Assembly (NCBI RefSeq): GCF_001544875.2
Contig: NZ_FCOA02000010.1
Span: forward strand, 124,001-188,000
Source: Caballeronia hypogeia
GTDB taxonomy: Bacteria; Pseudomonadota; Gammaproteobacteria; Burkholderiales; Burkholderiaceae
Length of the DNA stretch: 64,000 nucleotides
Reading direction: 5' to 3'
Positions 1-8,454 of this stretch are shown here, piece by piece. Within the stretch, counting starts at the first letter, position 1. Each line of letters starts with the position of its first letter. The notes beneath the pieces were generated by a model. It made no database searches and was not told where the DNA came from. It saw only the letters and a program-made list of their open reading frames with translations. The position numbers were made by a program, and so were the translations under genes.

Positions 1-381
1 GATGGCGCGCAGATGGTCGGCGAAGTGCGGCAGGCGCTGCTTTTGCAGCGCGTGGGCTTCGGGCCCGATGCGATGACCGCGCGCGAGGCGCTCGAAATCG
101 CCACGCTCGGCGGCGCGAAAGTGCTCAATCGCGATGACATCGGCGCGCTCGCCCCGGGCATGGCGGCGGATTTCGTGTCGTTCGATCTGTCGCAGCCGGC
201 TTTTGCGGGTGCGCTGCACGATCCGGTGGCGGCGCTGGTGTTCTGCGCGCCGTCGCAGGTATCCACGAGCGTCATCGACGGCAAGGTCGTGGTGAAGGAA
301 GGCCGCCTGACGACGCTCGATCTGGGCGCGGTGGTGGAACGCCACAACCGGCTGGCGGGCGAGTTGGCGAACCGGGCGTAG
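1..381 (+). CDS. Amidohydrolase C-terminus, probably 8-oxoguanine deaminase (5' truncated)
   Basis: The reading frame is open from base 1, so only the last 126 codons are in the window. The fragment has the end of a metal-dependent amidohydrolase barrel (ATLGGAKVLNRDDIG, then GALAPGMAADFVSFDL) and the small beta domain that closes this fold (VIDGKVVVKEGRL). These features are typical of the ATZ/TRZ/guanine deaminase group. 8-oxoguanine deaminase is preferred because this family often sits next to BMP-type purine/nucleoside ABC importers in Burkholderiaceae, and one lies at 1626-6465. That context is an inference. Hydroxyatrazine-type or other purine or cytosine deaminases remain possible, since the metal-binding histidines lie outside the window. 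Confidence 0.72.
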   Translation, partial: DGAQMVGEVRQALLLQRVGFGPDAMTAREALEIATLGGAKVLNRDDIGALAPGMAADFVSFDLSQPAFAGALHDPVAALVFCAPSQVSTSVIDGKVVVKEGRLTTLDLGAVVERHNRLAGELANRA

Positions 382-390
382 GAAATGAAG

Positions 391-412
391 CGGGGCGCCC
401 GAAAGCGCCCCG
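391..412. terminator. GC-rich hairpin between convergent genes
   Basis: An 8-bp perfect stem (CGGGGCGC/GCGCCCCG, loop CCGAAA) lies in the 40-bp gap between two convergent genes. It has no U-tract on either strand, so it is a possible bidirectional terminator of the imperfect type. Confidence 0.4.
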
Positions 413-421
413 TGTATCGCG

Positions 422-1354
422 TCAAGGCTGGTCGATCAGCGAGCGCGTCGCTTCGGCGACGAGCCCGCGCAGCCAGCGCACTTCATCGGAGTAATGGCAG
501 CGCTCGTGCCAGAGCTGGTAATACTGCATCGGCGGGAAATCGAGCGGCGCCGGCACGACGGCGAGCGGCAGGAAGCGCGCGTAATGATCCGCGAACAGCC
601 GCGTCGTGGTGAACACGAGATCCGACTTGATCAGCACGTACGGCGCGAGATTGAAGTACGGCAGCGTGACGACGACGTGACGCTTCAGACGCTCGCGCGC
701 GAGATGCACGTCGATGGCGCCGCGCTGGCCGACGGAATAGGGCGTCGGCGCGAGATGCGGCGCGTTGAGATACTGATCGAGCGTGAGCCCGCCGCGCTTG
801 GCGAACGGATGCGTGTTGCTGACGAGACACACGATCTTGTCGACGAACAGATTGGAGAGGTGCAACTGTTCGGGCGGCTCGGGCCAGTTGCCGACGACGA
901 TATCGAGCTTGCCGTCCTCCAGCGCGAGTTCGTAGTCGAACGCCGGCCCGAGCGAATGAAACTCGAGCGTCGCGTTGGGCGCGGCCTGGCGGAAGCGTTC
1001 GACGACGGTCGGCACGAACAGCACGTTCAGGTAATCCGGGCAGCCGATGCGATAGCACCGCACCGATGTCGACGGATCGAAGTTGTGCTGCTGGACCTTG
1101 ATGCGCTCGATTTCGCGCAGTGCGTTCTGCGTCGGTTCGAGCAGGCGCAGGCCGTATTCGGTGGGCACCATGCCGGATTTGCCGCGCACCAGCAGCGGGT
1201 CGCCGGTGATGTCGCGCAGACGGCGCAGCGCGGCGCTGATGGCGGGTTGCGACTGATTGAGCTTGACGGCCGCGCGGGTCACGCTGCGTTCCATCAGGAG
1301 GGTGTGCAAGACGCGCAATAAATACGTATCGATCGCCTCGCGTTGCTGACTCAT
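422..1354 (-). CDS. LysR-family transcriptional regulator
   Basis: This 310-residue protein has the full LysR length. The N-terminal winged helix-turn-helix spans about residues 8-67 (SVTRAAVKLNQSQPAISAALRRLR), and the effector-binding domain follows (from about YRIGCPDYLNVLFVP). The NodD/LinR-like style of the second domain suggests an aromatic or small organic-acid ligand, but the ligand cannot be told from sequence. The ATG at 1354 is preceded by GGAGA at a normal distance. It converges on the deaminase gene and is divergent from the nucleoside-type ABC operon at 1626. It may therefore control purine uptake and use; this is inferred from position alone. Confidence 0.9.
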   Translation of the reverse strand: MSQQREAIDTYLLRVLHTLLMERSVTRAAVKLNQSQPAISAALRRLRDITGDPLLVRGKSGMVPTEYGLRLLEPTQNALREIERIKVQQHNFDPSTSVRCYRIGCPDYLNVLFVPTVVERFRQAAPNATLEFHSLGPAFDYELALEDGKLDIVVGNWPEPPEQLHLSNLFVDKIVCLVSNTHPFAKRGGLTLDQYLNAPHLAPTPYSVGQRGAIDVHLARERLKRHVVVTLPYFNLAPYVLIKSDLVFTTTRLFADHYARFLPLAVVPAPLDFPPMQYYQLWHERCHYSDEVRWLRGLVAEATRSLIDQP

Positions 1355-1625
1355 GTTATCTCCACTATATGTTCTGGCTGATCGACGCAGGGGTGCGACA
1401 TATCATTTTTAATATGAAGCAAAAATTTCGTCAAGGTGTGGCTAACCCGCAAATACTGGCTCAGCGCGATTTGGCGCGTTATTTTGAGGAATCGACTTAG
1501 CGTCTCGAATTCTGTACATTCTGCCCGCGGCCCAATTTGCGTGACACGAAAATGTTGCGCGCCGGTTTCGCGGTAACTTTTTCCAGTCCGGCCTGCTCGG
1601 TGGCCGGGCGCATATCTGGATCTCA

Positions 1626-3197
1626 ATGGGCGACGCCATCCAAACGTCGACGACGCCACCGCGCCTGGCGTTGTCGGGCATCAGCAAGCAGTATCCGTCG
1701 GTCAAGGCGAACGACGGCGTGAATCTCGTCGTCATGCCGGGCGAAATCCACGCCGTGCTCGGCGAGAACGGCGCGGGCAAGTCGACGCTGATGAAAATCA
1801 TCTACGGCGCCGTGCGTCCGGACGAGGGCGAGATCCGCTGGCAGGGCGAAGTGGTCGAAATCGGCAGCCCGGCGGCGGCGCGCAAGCTCGGCATCGGCAT
1901 GGTGTTTCAGCATTTCTCGCTGTTCGAGACGCTGACGGTCGGCGAGAACATCGCGCTCGCGCTCGACGAGAAGTTCGACATGAAGACCTTGTCGCGACGC
2001 ATCCGCGAGGTGTCGAAGGACTACGGGCTCGATGTCGATCCGCAACGCCACGTGCACAGCCTGACCGTGGGTGAGCGGCAGCGCGTGGAGATCGTGCGTT
2101 GTCTTTTGCAGAATCCGCGTCTGCTCATCATGGACGAGCCGACTTCGGTGCTCACGCCGCAGGCGGTGCAGAAGCTCTTCCTGACGCTGCGCCGCCTCGC
2201 GTCCGAGGGCTGCAGCATTCTCTATATCAGCCACAAGCTCGACGAAATCCAGTCGCTCTGCGAAACCGCCACGGTGATGCGCGGCGGCCGCGTGACCGGC
2301 AACGCCGATCCGCGCCGCGAGACGCAGGCGTCGCTCGCGCAGATGATGGTCGGCCATTCGCTGCCGGACTACACGCGCCGCGAACACACGCCGGGCGATG
2401 TCCGGCTCGCGGTGAAGCATCTCTCGGTGGCGAGTCCCGATCCGTTCGGCACCTCGCTGGACGACGTGTCGTTCGCGGTGCACGCGGGCGAGATTTTCGG
2501 GATAGCGGGCGTGTCGGGCAACGGTCAGGCGGAACTGCTCTCCGCGCTGTCGGGCGAAATCCGCGATAAACACGTCGCCGCCGACGCCGTGTCGATCTGC
2601 GGCAAGCCCGCAGCGCGACTGACCGCCGGCGGACGCCGCCGCCTCGGCTTCGCCTTCGTGCCCGAGGAGCGGCTCGGACGCGGCGCCGTCCCGGCAATGT
2701 CGCTCGCGGACAACGGCCTGCTCACCGCCCATCGCGAAAACATGGTGAAGAGCGGCTGGATCAAATCCGGCACGGTCAAGGCGTTCGCGGAGCGCTGCAT
2801 CAAGTCGTTCGATGTGCGCTGCGGCGGCAGCGATGCCCTCGCGCAAAGCCTGTCGGGCGGCAACCTGCAAAAGTTCATCGTCGGGCGCGAGATTCTTCAG
2901 GAGCCGAAGGTGCTCGTCGTCGCGCAGCCGACCTGGGGCGTGGATGTCGGCGCGGCGGGCTTCATCCGCCAGCAACTGCTCGATCTCGCGGCCCGCGGCG
3001 TCGCGATTCTCGTGATCTCCGAAGAGCTGGAAGAACTCTTCGACATCTGCGACCGCCTCGCCGTGATCGCGCGCGGCAAGCTCTCGCCGGTGCGCAAGAC
3101 GAGCGAGACCAACGCGGAGGAAGTCGGCCTGTTCATGGCCGGACTTTTCGAGGGCAAGCGCGCGCCCGCTGCTGAAATCGACTCCCTCTCCAAATAA
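1626..3197 (+). CDS. BMP-type (nucleoside) ABC transporter, duplicated ATP-binding protein
   Basis: This 523-residue ATPase has two fused nucleotide-binding domains, as in the YufO/NupA/RbsA type. The first half has a full Walker A (GENGAGKST), a signature region (LTVGERQRVEI) and Walker B (LLIMDEPTSVLTP). The second half has a degenerate Walker A (GVSGNGQAE), a good signature (LSGGNLQKF), and a Walker B where Gln replaces the usual acidic residue (VVAQPTWGVDVGA). This asymmetry is normal for the family. It energises uptake with the two permeases directly downstream (5-bp gap to the first). The substrate is probably purine nucleosides, judged from the BMP protein at 5380 and the nearby deaminase. 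Confidence 0.93.
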   Translation: MGDAIQTSTTPPRLALSGISKQYPSVKANDGVNLVVMPGEIHAVLGENGAGKSTLMKIIYGAVRPDEGEIRWQGEVVEIGSPAAARKLGIGMVFQHFSLFETLTVGENIALALDEKFDMKTLSRRIREVSKDYGLDVDPQRHVHSLTVGERQRVEIVRCLLQNPRLLIMDEPTSVLTPQAVQKLFLTLRRLASEGCSILYISHKLDEIQSLCETATVMRGGRVTGNADPRRETQASLAQMMVGHSLPDYTRREHTPGDVRLAVKHLSVASPDPFGTSLDDVSFAVHAGEIFGIAGVSGNGQAELLSALSGEIRDKHVAADAVSICGKPAARLTAGGRRRLGFAFVPEERLGRGAVPAMSLADNGLLTAHRENMVKSGWIKSGTVKAFAERCIKSFDVRCGGSDALAQSLSGGNLQKFIVGREILQEPKVLVVAQPTWGVDVGAAGFIRQQLLDLAARGVAILVISEELEELFDICDRLAVIARGKLSPVRKTSETNAEEVGLFMAGLFEGKRAPAAEIDSLSK

Positions 3198-3202
3198 GAA
3201 CG

Positions 3203-4309
3203 ATGACCTTTCCCTATCGACTCGAAGCTCGCCCGACGCCCTCGCGCGCCATGCAGCTCGCGGTGCCCGTCGTCGCCGCCGTCGCGACGCTCGTCATCGG
3301 CTTTCTGATTTTCAGTCTGGTCGGCCAGGACCCGCTGCGCGCGATGCACGCGTTCTTCATTGAACCGCTGTCGAGCATCAACGGCTGGTCGGAGCTCGTG
3401 CTGAAGGCGTCGCCGCTGTGCCTGATCGGGCTCGGGCTCGCGGTCGGCTATCGCGCGAACGTGTGGAACATCGGCGCGGAAGGGCAGATGCTGCTGGGCG
3501 GCATCGTCGCGGGCGGGATCGCGGTGCATGTCGGCGATGCCTCCGGCTGGTGGACGTTGCCGCTGATGATCGTGGGCGGCGTGATCGGCGGCATGGTCTG
3601 GGCCGCGATTCCCGCGCTGCTCAAGAGCCGCTTCAACACCAATGAAATCCTGACGAGCCTGATGCTCACCTACGTCGCGACGCAGCTCCTGATCTATCTC
3701 GTGAGCGGCCCGTGGCGCGACCCGGAAGGCATGAATTTCCCGATTTCCGCGATGTTCGGCGACGACGCGCTGTTTCCGCGCCTCTACGGCGACTGGCACT
3801 GGACGTGGCTCAAGGGCACGCGCATCAACGCTTCGGTGTTTCTGACGGCGATCGCGATTCCCTGCGTGTGGCTCTTCATGCGCAAGAGCTTCGCGGGATT
3901 CCGCATGAACGTCGGCGGTCTCGCGCCGCTCGCCGCGCGCTACGCAGGCTTCTCCGACAAAAAGACCATCTGGACCTCGCTGCTGCTCTCCGGCGGCCTC
4001 GCGGGGCTGGCCGGCATGGGCGAGGTCGCCGGGCCGATCGGGCAGCTTCAGGCGGGCTGGTCGCCGGGTTATGGCTTCACGGCGATCATCGTCGTGTTCG
4101 TGGGGCGGCTGCATCCGGTGGGCATCGTGCTGGCCAGCCTGTTGATGGCATTGCTGTATCTCGGCGGCGAAGCGGTGCAGACCTCGCTGCAATTGCCGCA
4201 GGCGCTCGCAGGCGTGTTTCAGGGCCTGTTGCTGTTCTGCCTGCTCGGCTGCGATCTTTTCGTGAACTACCGCATCAAGCGTCGTACGAGTGCGCATCAC
4301 GCCGCTTAA
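3203..4309 (+). CDS. BMP-type ABC transporter permease 1
   Basis: This 368-residue multi-spanning membrane protein of the BPD_transp_2/RbsC class resembles YufP/NupB. The hallmark stretch LIGLGLAVGYRANVWNIGAEGQ lies near residues 73-94, followed by many hydrophobic helices. It starts 5 bp after the ATPase gene and its end is followed by the next permease gene after 13 bp. It forms half of the membrane channel of the importer. Confidence 0.92.
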   Translation: MTFPYRLEARPTPSRAMQLAVPVVAAVATLVIGFLIFSLVGQDPLRAMHAFFIEPLSSINGWSELVLKASPLCLIGLGLAVGYRANVWNIGAEGQMLLGGIVAGGIAVHVGDASGWWTLPLMIVGGVIGGMVWAAIPALLKSRFNTNEILTSLMLTYVATQLLIYLVSGPWRDPEGMNFPISAMFGDDALFPRLYGDWHWTWLKGTRINASVFLTAIAIPCVWLFMRKSFAGFRMNVGGLAPLAARYAGFSDKKTIWTSLLLSGGLAGLAGMGEVAGPIGQLQAGWSPGYGFTAIIVVFVGRLHPVGIVLASLLMALLYLGGEAVQTSLQLPQALAGVFQGLLLFCLLGCDLFVNYRIKRRTSAHHAA

Positions 4310-4322
4310 GAGACCAGACAAG

Positions 4323-5252
4323 ATGGACATCAATCAAGCCAGCAATCTCGCCTCGAGCGCCGTCGTCGCCGCCATTCCGCTGATGTACGCAGGCGCGGGC
4401 GAACTCGTCGCGGAAAAGTCGGGCGTTCTGAATCTCGGCGTCGAAGGGATGATGCTGATGGGCGCCGTCACCGGCTATGCCGTCACCGCGATCACCGGCA
4501 GTCCGTGGCTCGGCATTCTCGCGTCCGTGTTCGCCGGCCTCGCGATGGCGCTGCTGTTCGGCTTTCTCACCATCACGATGCTCGCCAACCAGGTCGCGAC
4601 CGGCCTCTCGCTGACGATCTTCGGCATCGGCTTTTCGGCGTATGTCGGCAAGCCGTATACGTCTGCCGCCGTGCGCGCGAGCATCGACGTCATGCCGATT
4701 CCGGGCCTGTCCAGCATTCCCGTGCTCGGCCCCGCGATCTTCTCGCTGACGCCGCTCGGTTACCTCGCGTTCATCATGTTCGCGGTGATCGGCTGGTTCC
4801 TCTACAGGACGCGCGCGGGTCTCGTGCTGCGCTCGGTCGGCGAATCGCCGGCGGTCGCGCATTCGGTGGGCTTTCCGGTGGTGGGCGTGCGCTACGGCGC
4901 GACGCTCTTCGGCGGCGCGATGGCGGGCATCGCGGGCGGCTATTACTCGATCGTCTACCTGCACGTCTGGCAGGAGCAGTTGACCTCCGGCCGCGGCTGG
5001 ATCGCGCTCGCGCTCGTCGTGTTCGCGACCTGGCGTCCGGGGCGGCTGCTCATCGGCGCCTTGCTGTTCGGCGCGGTGATGGCGCTGCAGTTCTACGCGC
5101 AGGCGATCGGCGTGCCGGTGCCGACGCAGTTTCTCGCGATGCTGCCGTATGTCGCGACCATCGTCGTGCTGGTGCTGATCTCGCGCAATCCGAACACGAT
5201 CAAGCTCAACGCGCCAGCATCGCTCGGCAAGCCGTTCTTCGCGGCGAGCTGA
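4323..5252 (+). CDS. BMP-type ABC transporter permease 2
   Basis: This 309-residue permease belongs to the YufQ/NupC class, with the typical motif KSGVLNLGVEGMMLMGAV near residue 35 and repeated hydrophobic helices. I use the ATG at 4323 (MDINQAS). The in-frame ATG at 4290 would overlap the previous gene and adds an unconserved-looking basic leader. It pairs with permease 1 to form the pore. Confidence 0.92.
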   Translation: MDINQASNLASSAVVAAIPLMYAGAGELVAEKSGVLNLGVEGMMLMGAVTGYAVTAITGSPWLGILASVFAGLAMALLFGFLTITMLANQVATGLSLTIFGIGFSAYVGKPYTSAAVRASIDVMPIPGLSSIPVLGPAIFSLTPLGYLAFIMFAVIGWFLYRTRAGLVLRSVGESPAVAHSVGFPVVGVRYGATLFGGAMAGIAGGYYSIVYLHVWQEQLTSGRGWIALALVVFATWRPGRLLIGALLFGAVMALQFYAQAIGVPVPTQFLAMLPYVATIVVLVLISRNPNTIKLNAPASLGKPFFAAS

Positions 5253-5379
5253 TCGCTGTTGCTTCGAGGCCGCATCGCCCATTCGTTCCGGTTACGTTCC
5301 GATTTTTGACCGATGAAACTGGCGGGCGGCCAAGGCGCAAATCTCAGATTCAAACACAACATCGACCAGGAGAATCACA

Positions 5380-6465
5380 ATGAATAAACCATGGCTGAAG
5401 GCGATCACCGCGACCGTCGCGCTGTCCGCCACCGTCGCGGCGGCGAGCGCGCAGGCGGCGGACGTACCGGGCGTCGCGTTCGTCTATCTCGGCAATCCGG
5501 GCGATGCGGGCTGGACCTTCGCGCACGACGCCGGCAGCAAGGAAGCGGAAGCGAAGTACGGCAGCAAGATCAAGATCACGCGCGTGGAAAACGTGCCGGA
5601 GTCGGCCGATTCGGAGCGCGTGTTCCGCGATCTGGCGAACAAGGGCAACAAGATCATCTTCGCGACGAGCTTCGGCTATCAGGATTTCGCGCTGAAGGTC
5701 GCGAAGGATTTCCCCGACACCATCTTCCTGACGGCCACCGGCTTCAAGAAGGCGAAGAACTTCGGCACCTATGACGTGCGCATGTATCAGGGCGCGTATC
5801 TCGCGGGCGTCGCCGCCGGCTACGTGACGAAGACCAACACGCTCGGCTTCGTCGCGTCGGTGCCGATCCCCGAAGTGGTGCGCAACATCAACGCCTACAC
5901 GATGGGCGCGCGCTCGGTGAATCCGAAGATTCACACGAAGGTTATCTGGATCAATAGCTGGTTCGATCCGGGCAAGGAAAAGCAGGCGGCTGAAACGCTG
6001 ATCGGTCAGGGCGCCGACGTGCTGTTGCAGAACACCGACTCCAACGCGACGCTCAACGCGGCGGCCGAGAAACACGTCTATGCCTTCGGCTGGGATTCGA
6101 ACATGAAGAAGTTCGGCCCGAACGCGCATCTGGGCTCGGTGGTCGCGCACTGGGGCGTGTACTACAACGACGTGATCCAGAAGGTGATCGACGGCAAGTG
6201 GAAGAACGACCCTGTTTGGCTCGGCATTCCGCAGAAGGCAGTCGATCTCGAAGATCTGAATACCGCGGTGATTCCGGCGAAGGCGATGCAGGCGGTCGCG
6301 GCGCAGCGCGAAGAACTGCATTCGGGCAAGCGCGATGTCTTCTCGGGTCCGATCAAGGATCAGTTGGGCGCGGAGAAGGTACCGGCGGGCAAGACGCTGA
6401 GCGATCCGGAACTGCAGCGTATCAACTGGTACGTCGAAGGTGTCGACGGTTCGCTGCCGAAGTAA
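5380..6465 (+). CDS. BMP-family ABC transporter substrate-binding protein
   Basis: This 361-residue periplasmic protein has a clear signal peptide of about 25 residues ending AQAA. It carries the basic membrane protein (BMP/PnrA-like) fold: FVYLGNPGDAGWTFAHDAG near the N-terminus, FATSFGYQD, and the GADVLLQNTDSNAT region that in PnrA-type proteins contacts the ligand. Known relatives bind purine nucleosides or purine bases. A strong GGAGAA precedes the ATG. The 127-bp gap before the gene could hold an extra promoter giving more binding protein than transporter. A strong terminator follows. Confidence 0.93.
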   Translation: MNKPWLKAITATVALSATVAAASAQAADVPGVAFVYLGNPGDAGWTFAHDAGSKEAEAKYGSKIKITRVENVPESADSERVFRDLANKGNKIIFATSFGYQDFALKVAKDFPDTIFLTATGFKKAKNFGTYDVRMYQGAYLAGVAAGYVTKTNTLGFVASVPIPEVVRNINAYTMGARSVNPKIHTKVIWINSWFDPGKEKQAAETLIGQGADVLLQNTDSNATLNAAAEKHVYAFGWDSNMKKFGPNAHLGSVVAHWGVYYNDVIQKVIDGKWKNDPVWLGIPQKAVDLEDLNTAVIPAKAMQAVAAQREELHSGKRDVFSGPIKDQLGAEKVPAGKTLSDPELQRINWYVEGVDGSLPK

Positions 6466-6494
6466 GCACGGCCAAGCATTTCAGGCGGTGCAAT

Positions 6495-6533
6495 GAAAAA
6501 CCGCGCCTCGTGCAAGCGAAGGCGCGGTTTTTT
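6495..6533. terminator. Rho-independent terminator (bidirectional)
   Basis: The stem AAAAACCGCGCC/GGCGCGGTTTTTT carries an A-run and a T-run on its two sides. It can end the BMP operon on the plus strand and dodecin on the minus strand. Confidence 0.85.
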
Positions 6534-6553
6534 CATGTCATGCAAGCATGGCA

Positions 6554-6763
6554 TCAATCCTCGATGCGCAATCCCACCTTGATTGTCACCTGCCAGTGCA
6601 GGATCTTGCCGTCCTCGACGTGCCCGCGAGTTTCCGTCACTTCGAACCAGTGCATGTTGCGCAGCGTTTTCGAGGCCTTCTCCAGCGCGACGCGCACAGC
6701 GTCGTCGCTCGATTTCGGCGACGAGCCGGTGAGTTCGATCTGCTTATAGACGTGTTCCGACAT
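6554..6763 (-). CDS. Dodecin family flavin-binding protein
   Basis: This 69-residue protein matches the dodecin length and pattern: MSEHVYKQIELTGSS, then ALEKASKTLRNMHWFEVTE, then VEDGKILHWQVTIKVG. The Trp in MHWFEV and the Gln in HWQV are the residues that sandwich the flavin in known dodecins. Dodecins form a hollow 12-mer that stores FMN or riboflavin. The ATG at 6763 follows AAGGAGAA, which decides the start against a longer upstream reading. It is a single gene with its own terminator downstream. Confidence 0.93.
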   Translation of the reverse strand: MSEHVYKQIELTGSSPKSSDDAVRVALEKASKTLRNMHWFEVTETRGHVEDGKILHWQVTIKVGLRIED

Positions 6764-6932
6764 GGTGTTCTCCTTTATTGATGGACCTAGGCGGCCCGTT
6801 GCGTCGCGAGAAACCTGCGATGTCGATGCAGCAAGGCGCGCGCCATCGTGCGGGCGCGTGGCTTCCATTAAAGGATACGAAAGCGTGCGGGAACAGTCGG
6901 GGTTTGCGCGAAGCGCCGACGCGCGCGCATGA

Positions 6933-6962
6933 CGAGCGGGCCTCGATGACGAGGCCCGCTCG
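6933..6962. other. Strong GC hairpin, 13-bp perfect stem
   Basis: CGAGCGGGCCTCG/CGAGGCCCGCTCG closes on the tetraloop ATGA. It lies 32 bp beyond the stop of the minus-strand gene at 6995 and has no U-tract, so it may be an end-protecting hairpin or a weak terminator for that gene. Confidence 0.6.
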
Positions 6963-6994
6963 CCTGGGAACAGCCGGAGAAAAAACCGGAAAAA

Positions 6995-7441
6995 TCAGCG
7001 CAGCGGCCGCGAGGCAGCGTCGCCCGCGTCCTGGCGGCGCGTGCCGCGACGCCTGCGCGCCGAAACCGTCGCGCCGAATTCGCTCAGAATCTGCGCGCGC
7101 GCACGGCTCGCGAATACAAGTAAGCCGAAGCCGTTCGCCTCGTACCAGTAGCCGCCGTTTTCGAGTCCGTCGAGCGGTTGCTCGAGCGCGTTGGTGATCG
7201 ATTCGACACAACGCCTGTGCAGCTCGTCGATGGCCGGATACGGCGGCTGTGCGCCGCGTACGCTGCACAGGAGCAGGTCGAGTCCTGGCAGAACATGGGC
7301 GTAGAGCACCGGTTCATCCTGTGCTCGGGCCCGCGCGATTTTCGTGTCTAGCTGGCCAAACGGCTTGAAATGCCGCAGCACGGCGAGAAAAGACTCGTCG
7401 CCATCAGCCTTCACGCGCTTACGCTTTTTCGGGAAGGACAT
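6995..7441 (-). CDS. Hypothetical protein, conserved-looking
   Basis: I do not recognise a family. With the ATG at 7441 the product is 148 residues. It begins with a very basic stretch (MSFPKKRKRVKADG), has a compact middle (FLAVLRHFKPFGQLD, VLYAHVLPGLDLLLCSVRG), and ends in an Arg-rich tail. No signal peptide or membrane segment is seen, so it is probably cytoplasmic. An AGGCGAG lies just upstream of this ATG. A longer in-frame reading to 7735 exists but begins in noncoding-looking sequence. The basic ends are compatible with nucleic-acid binding, which is only a guess. Confidence 0.6.
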   Translation of the reverse strand: MSFPKKRKRVKADGDESFLAVLRHFKPFGQLDTKIARARAQDEPVLYAHVLPGLDLLLCSVRGAQPPYPAIDELHRRCVESITNALEQPLDGLENGGYWYEANGFGLLVFASRARAQILSEFGATVSARRRRGTRRQDAGDAASRPLR

Positions 7442-7809
7442 AAAAACTCGCCTGAAAAAGAATTGCAAGAAACGCAGCGTCCTCATGCGGCCACTCCCGT
7501 CTTGCGAGCCGCACGTCGATCTTTTATAGCGCATCGATGTGATCAGGTCACGGTGATTCGGGCGTTCGGATTCTTGACCGACACACTGCCGGCGATGACT
7601 CCTGGCGCACGTTTCGTGCCGATGACCGTTTGGCGGCCCGCTTGGCTTCCCTCTGAGCATCTCTGTCTCAATAATAGTCCTGCTGCTACCCGTGCGAACA
7701 GCTTTCGCGAAGAAAAAAGCGGGGGGGCGCACCAAGAAAAACGGGGAGTACTCTTTCCAGACCCGCGCGCTCGGCGCGGGTTCCGTGGATGGGCAGCGGG
7801 TTTGTCCGC
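7442..7809. other. Noncoding stretch with one hairpin
   Basis: No supported gene lies here. It should hold the promoter of the minus-strand gene at 6995-7441. A perfect 8-bp hairpin (ACCCGCGC/GCGCGGGT, 7761-7781) lies just beyond the mscL stop and may stabilise or end the mscL transcript, but has no T-run. Confidence 0.5.
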
Positions 7810-8253
7810 CTAGACGCGCGGCGCGTTCTTCAGCTCGTCGCGAATCTCGCGCAGGAGCAGCACGTCTTCGGGTGTCGCGGGCGGCGGCGCGGCTTCGGCC
7901 GGCTTGCGCAGATTGTTGATGAATTTCACCATCAGAAAGATGATGAACGCGAGAATGACGAAGTTGATGACCGCGGTGATGAACGAGCCATAGCCGAACA
8001 CGGCGACGCCGGCGGTTTGCAGATCCTTGTATGAATCGGGATTGCCCTTGAAGCTTGGCGGTATGTGTCCGAGCCGGACGAACAGGTTTGAAAAGTCGAG
8101 ACCGCCGGTGGCGACTCCGACCACCGGCATGATCAGATCCTTCACGACGGAGTTCACGATCGTCGAGAAAGCGCCGCCGATGATCACGCCGACTGCGAGG
8201 TCCATGACGTTGCCCTTGAGGGCGAAGCTCTTGAATTCGTCAATCATGCTCAT
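7810..8253 (-). CDS. mscL: Large-conductance mechanosensitive channel MscL
   Basis: This 147-residue inner-membrane channel opens under membrane tension to release solutes during osmotic downshock. The sequence shows the N-terminal amphipathic helix ([16 protein letters not shown]), the first pore helix ([20 protein letters not shown], with the conserved Gly/Ala pore packing), a periplasmic loop, the second helix ([15 protein letters not shown]) and a charged C-terminal bundle. The proline-rich insert before the bundle ([11 protein letters not shown]) is common in this group. A GGAGGAAG precedes the ATG. Confidence 0.97.
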   Translation of the reverse strand: MSMIDEFKSFALKGNVMDLAVGVIIGGAFSTIVNSVVKDLIMPVVGVATGGLDFSNLFVRLGHIPPSFKGNPDSYKDLQTAGVAVFGYGSFITAVINFVILAFIIFLMVKFINNLRKPAEAAPPPATPEDVLLLREIRDELKNAPRV

Positions 8254-8424
8254 GCGCGGCTTCCTCCGGTTTGAGTTGGACGGTTATGCGGGTTAAGGCG
8301 GCAGCAAGGGCTATGCCATTGGAATGCACCGCGAAACGCAAAACGACGCGTGTTTCATCGCGGGCACCGACAATGATAGTCAATTCGACTGCGCGCCGCC
8401 CGTCCATGCAATATCGCGAGCGAC

Positions 8425-8453
8425 TTCGCATGGATTCGCATGGATTCGCATGA
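8425..8453. repeat. Tandem 10-bp repeat, three copies
   Basis: The unit TTCGCATGGA occurs at 8425, 8435 and (last copy TTCGCATGA) 8445, directly beyond the stop codon of the DUF2252 gene. It may be polymerase-slippage growth. Confidence 0.8.
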
Positions 8454-8454
8454 A

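Noticed and set aside
422..1321. Long plus-strand frame opposite the LysR gene (494-1321) and many similar long antisense frames across the window
   Set aside because: High GC leaves few stops in shadow frames. These readings are Arg/Ala-rich and featureless, while the opposite strand has clear family motifs.
4290..4322. Upstream start for BMP permease 2 at 4290
   Set aside because: It overlaps the preceding permease gene and adds an odd basic leader; ATG 4323 starts at the family-typical N-terminus.
8425..8453. Three short direct repeats as a CRISPR or iteron array
   Set aside because: The 10-bp units abut without spacers and number only three.
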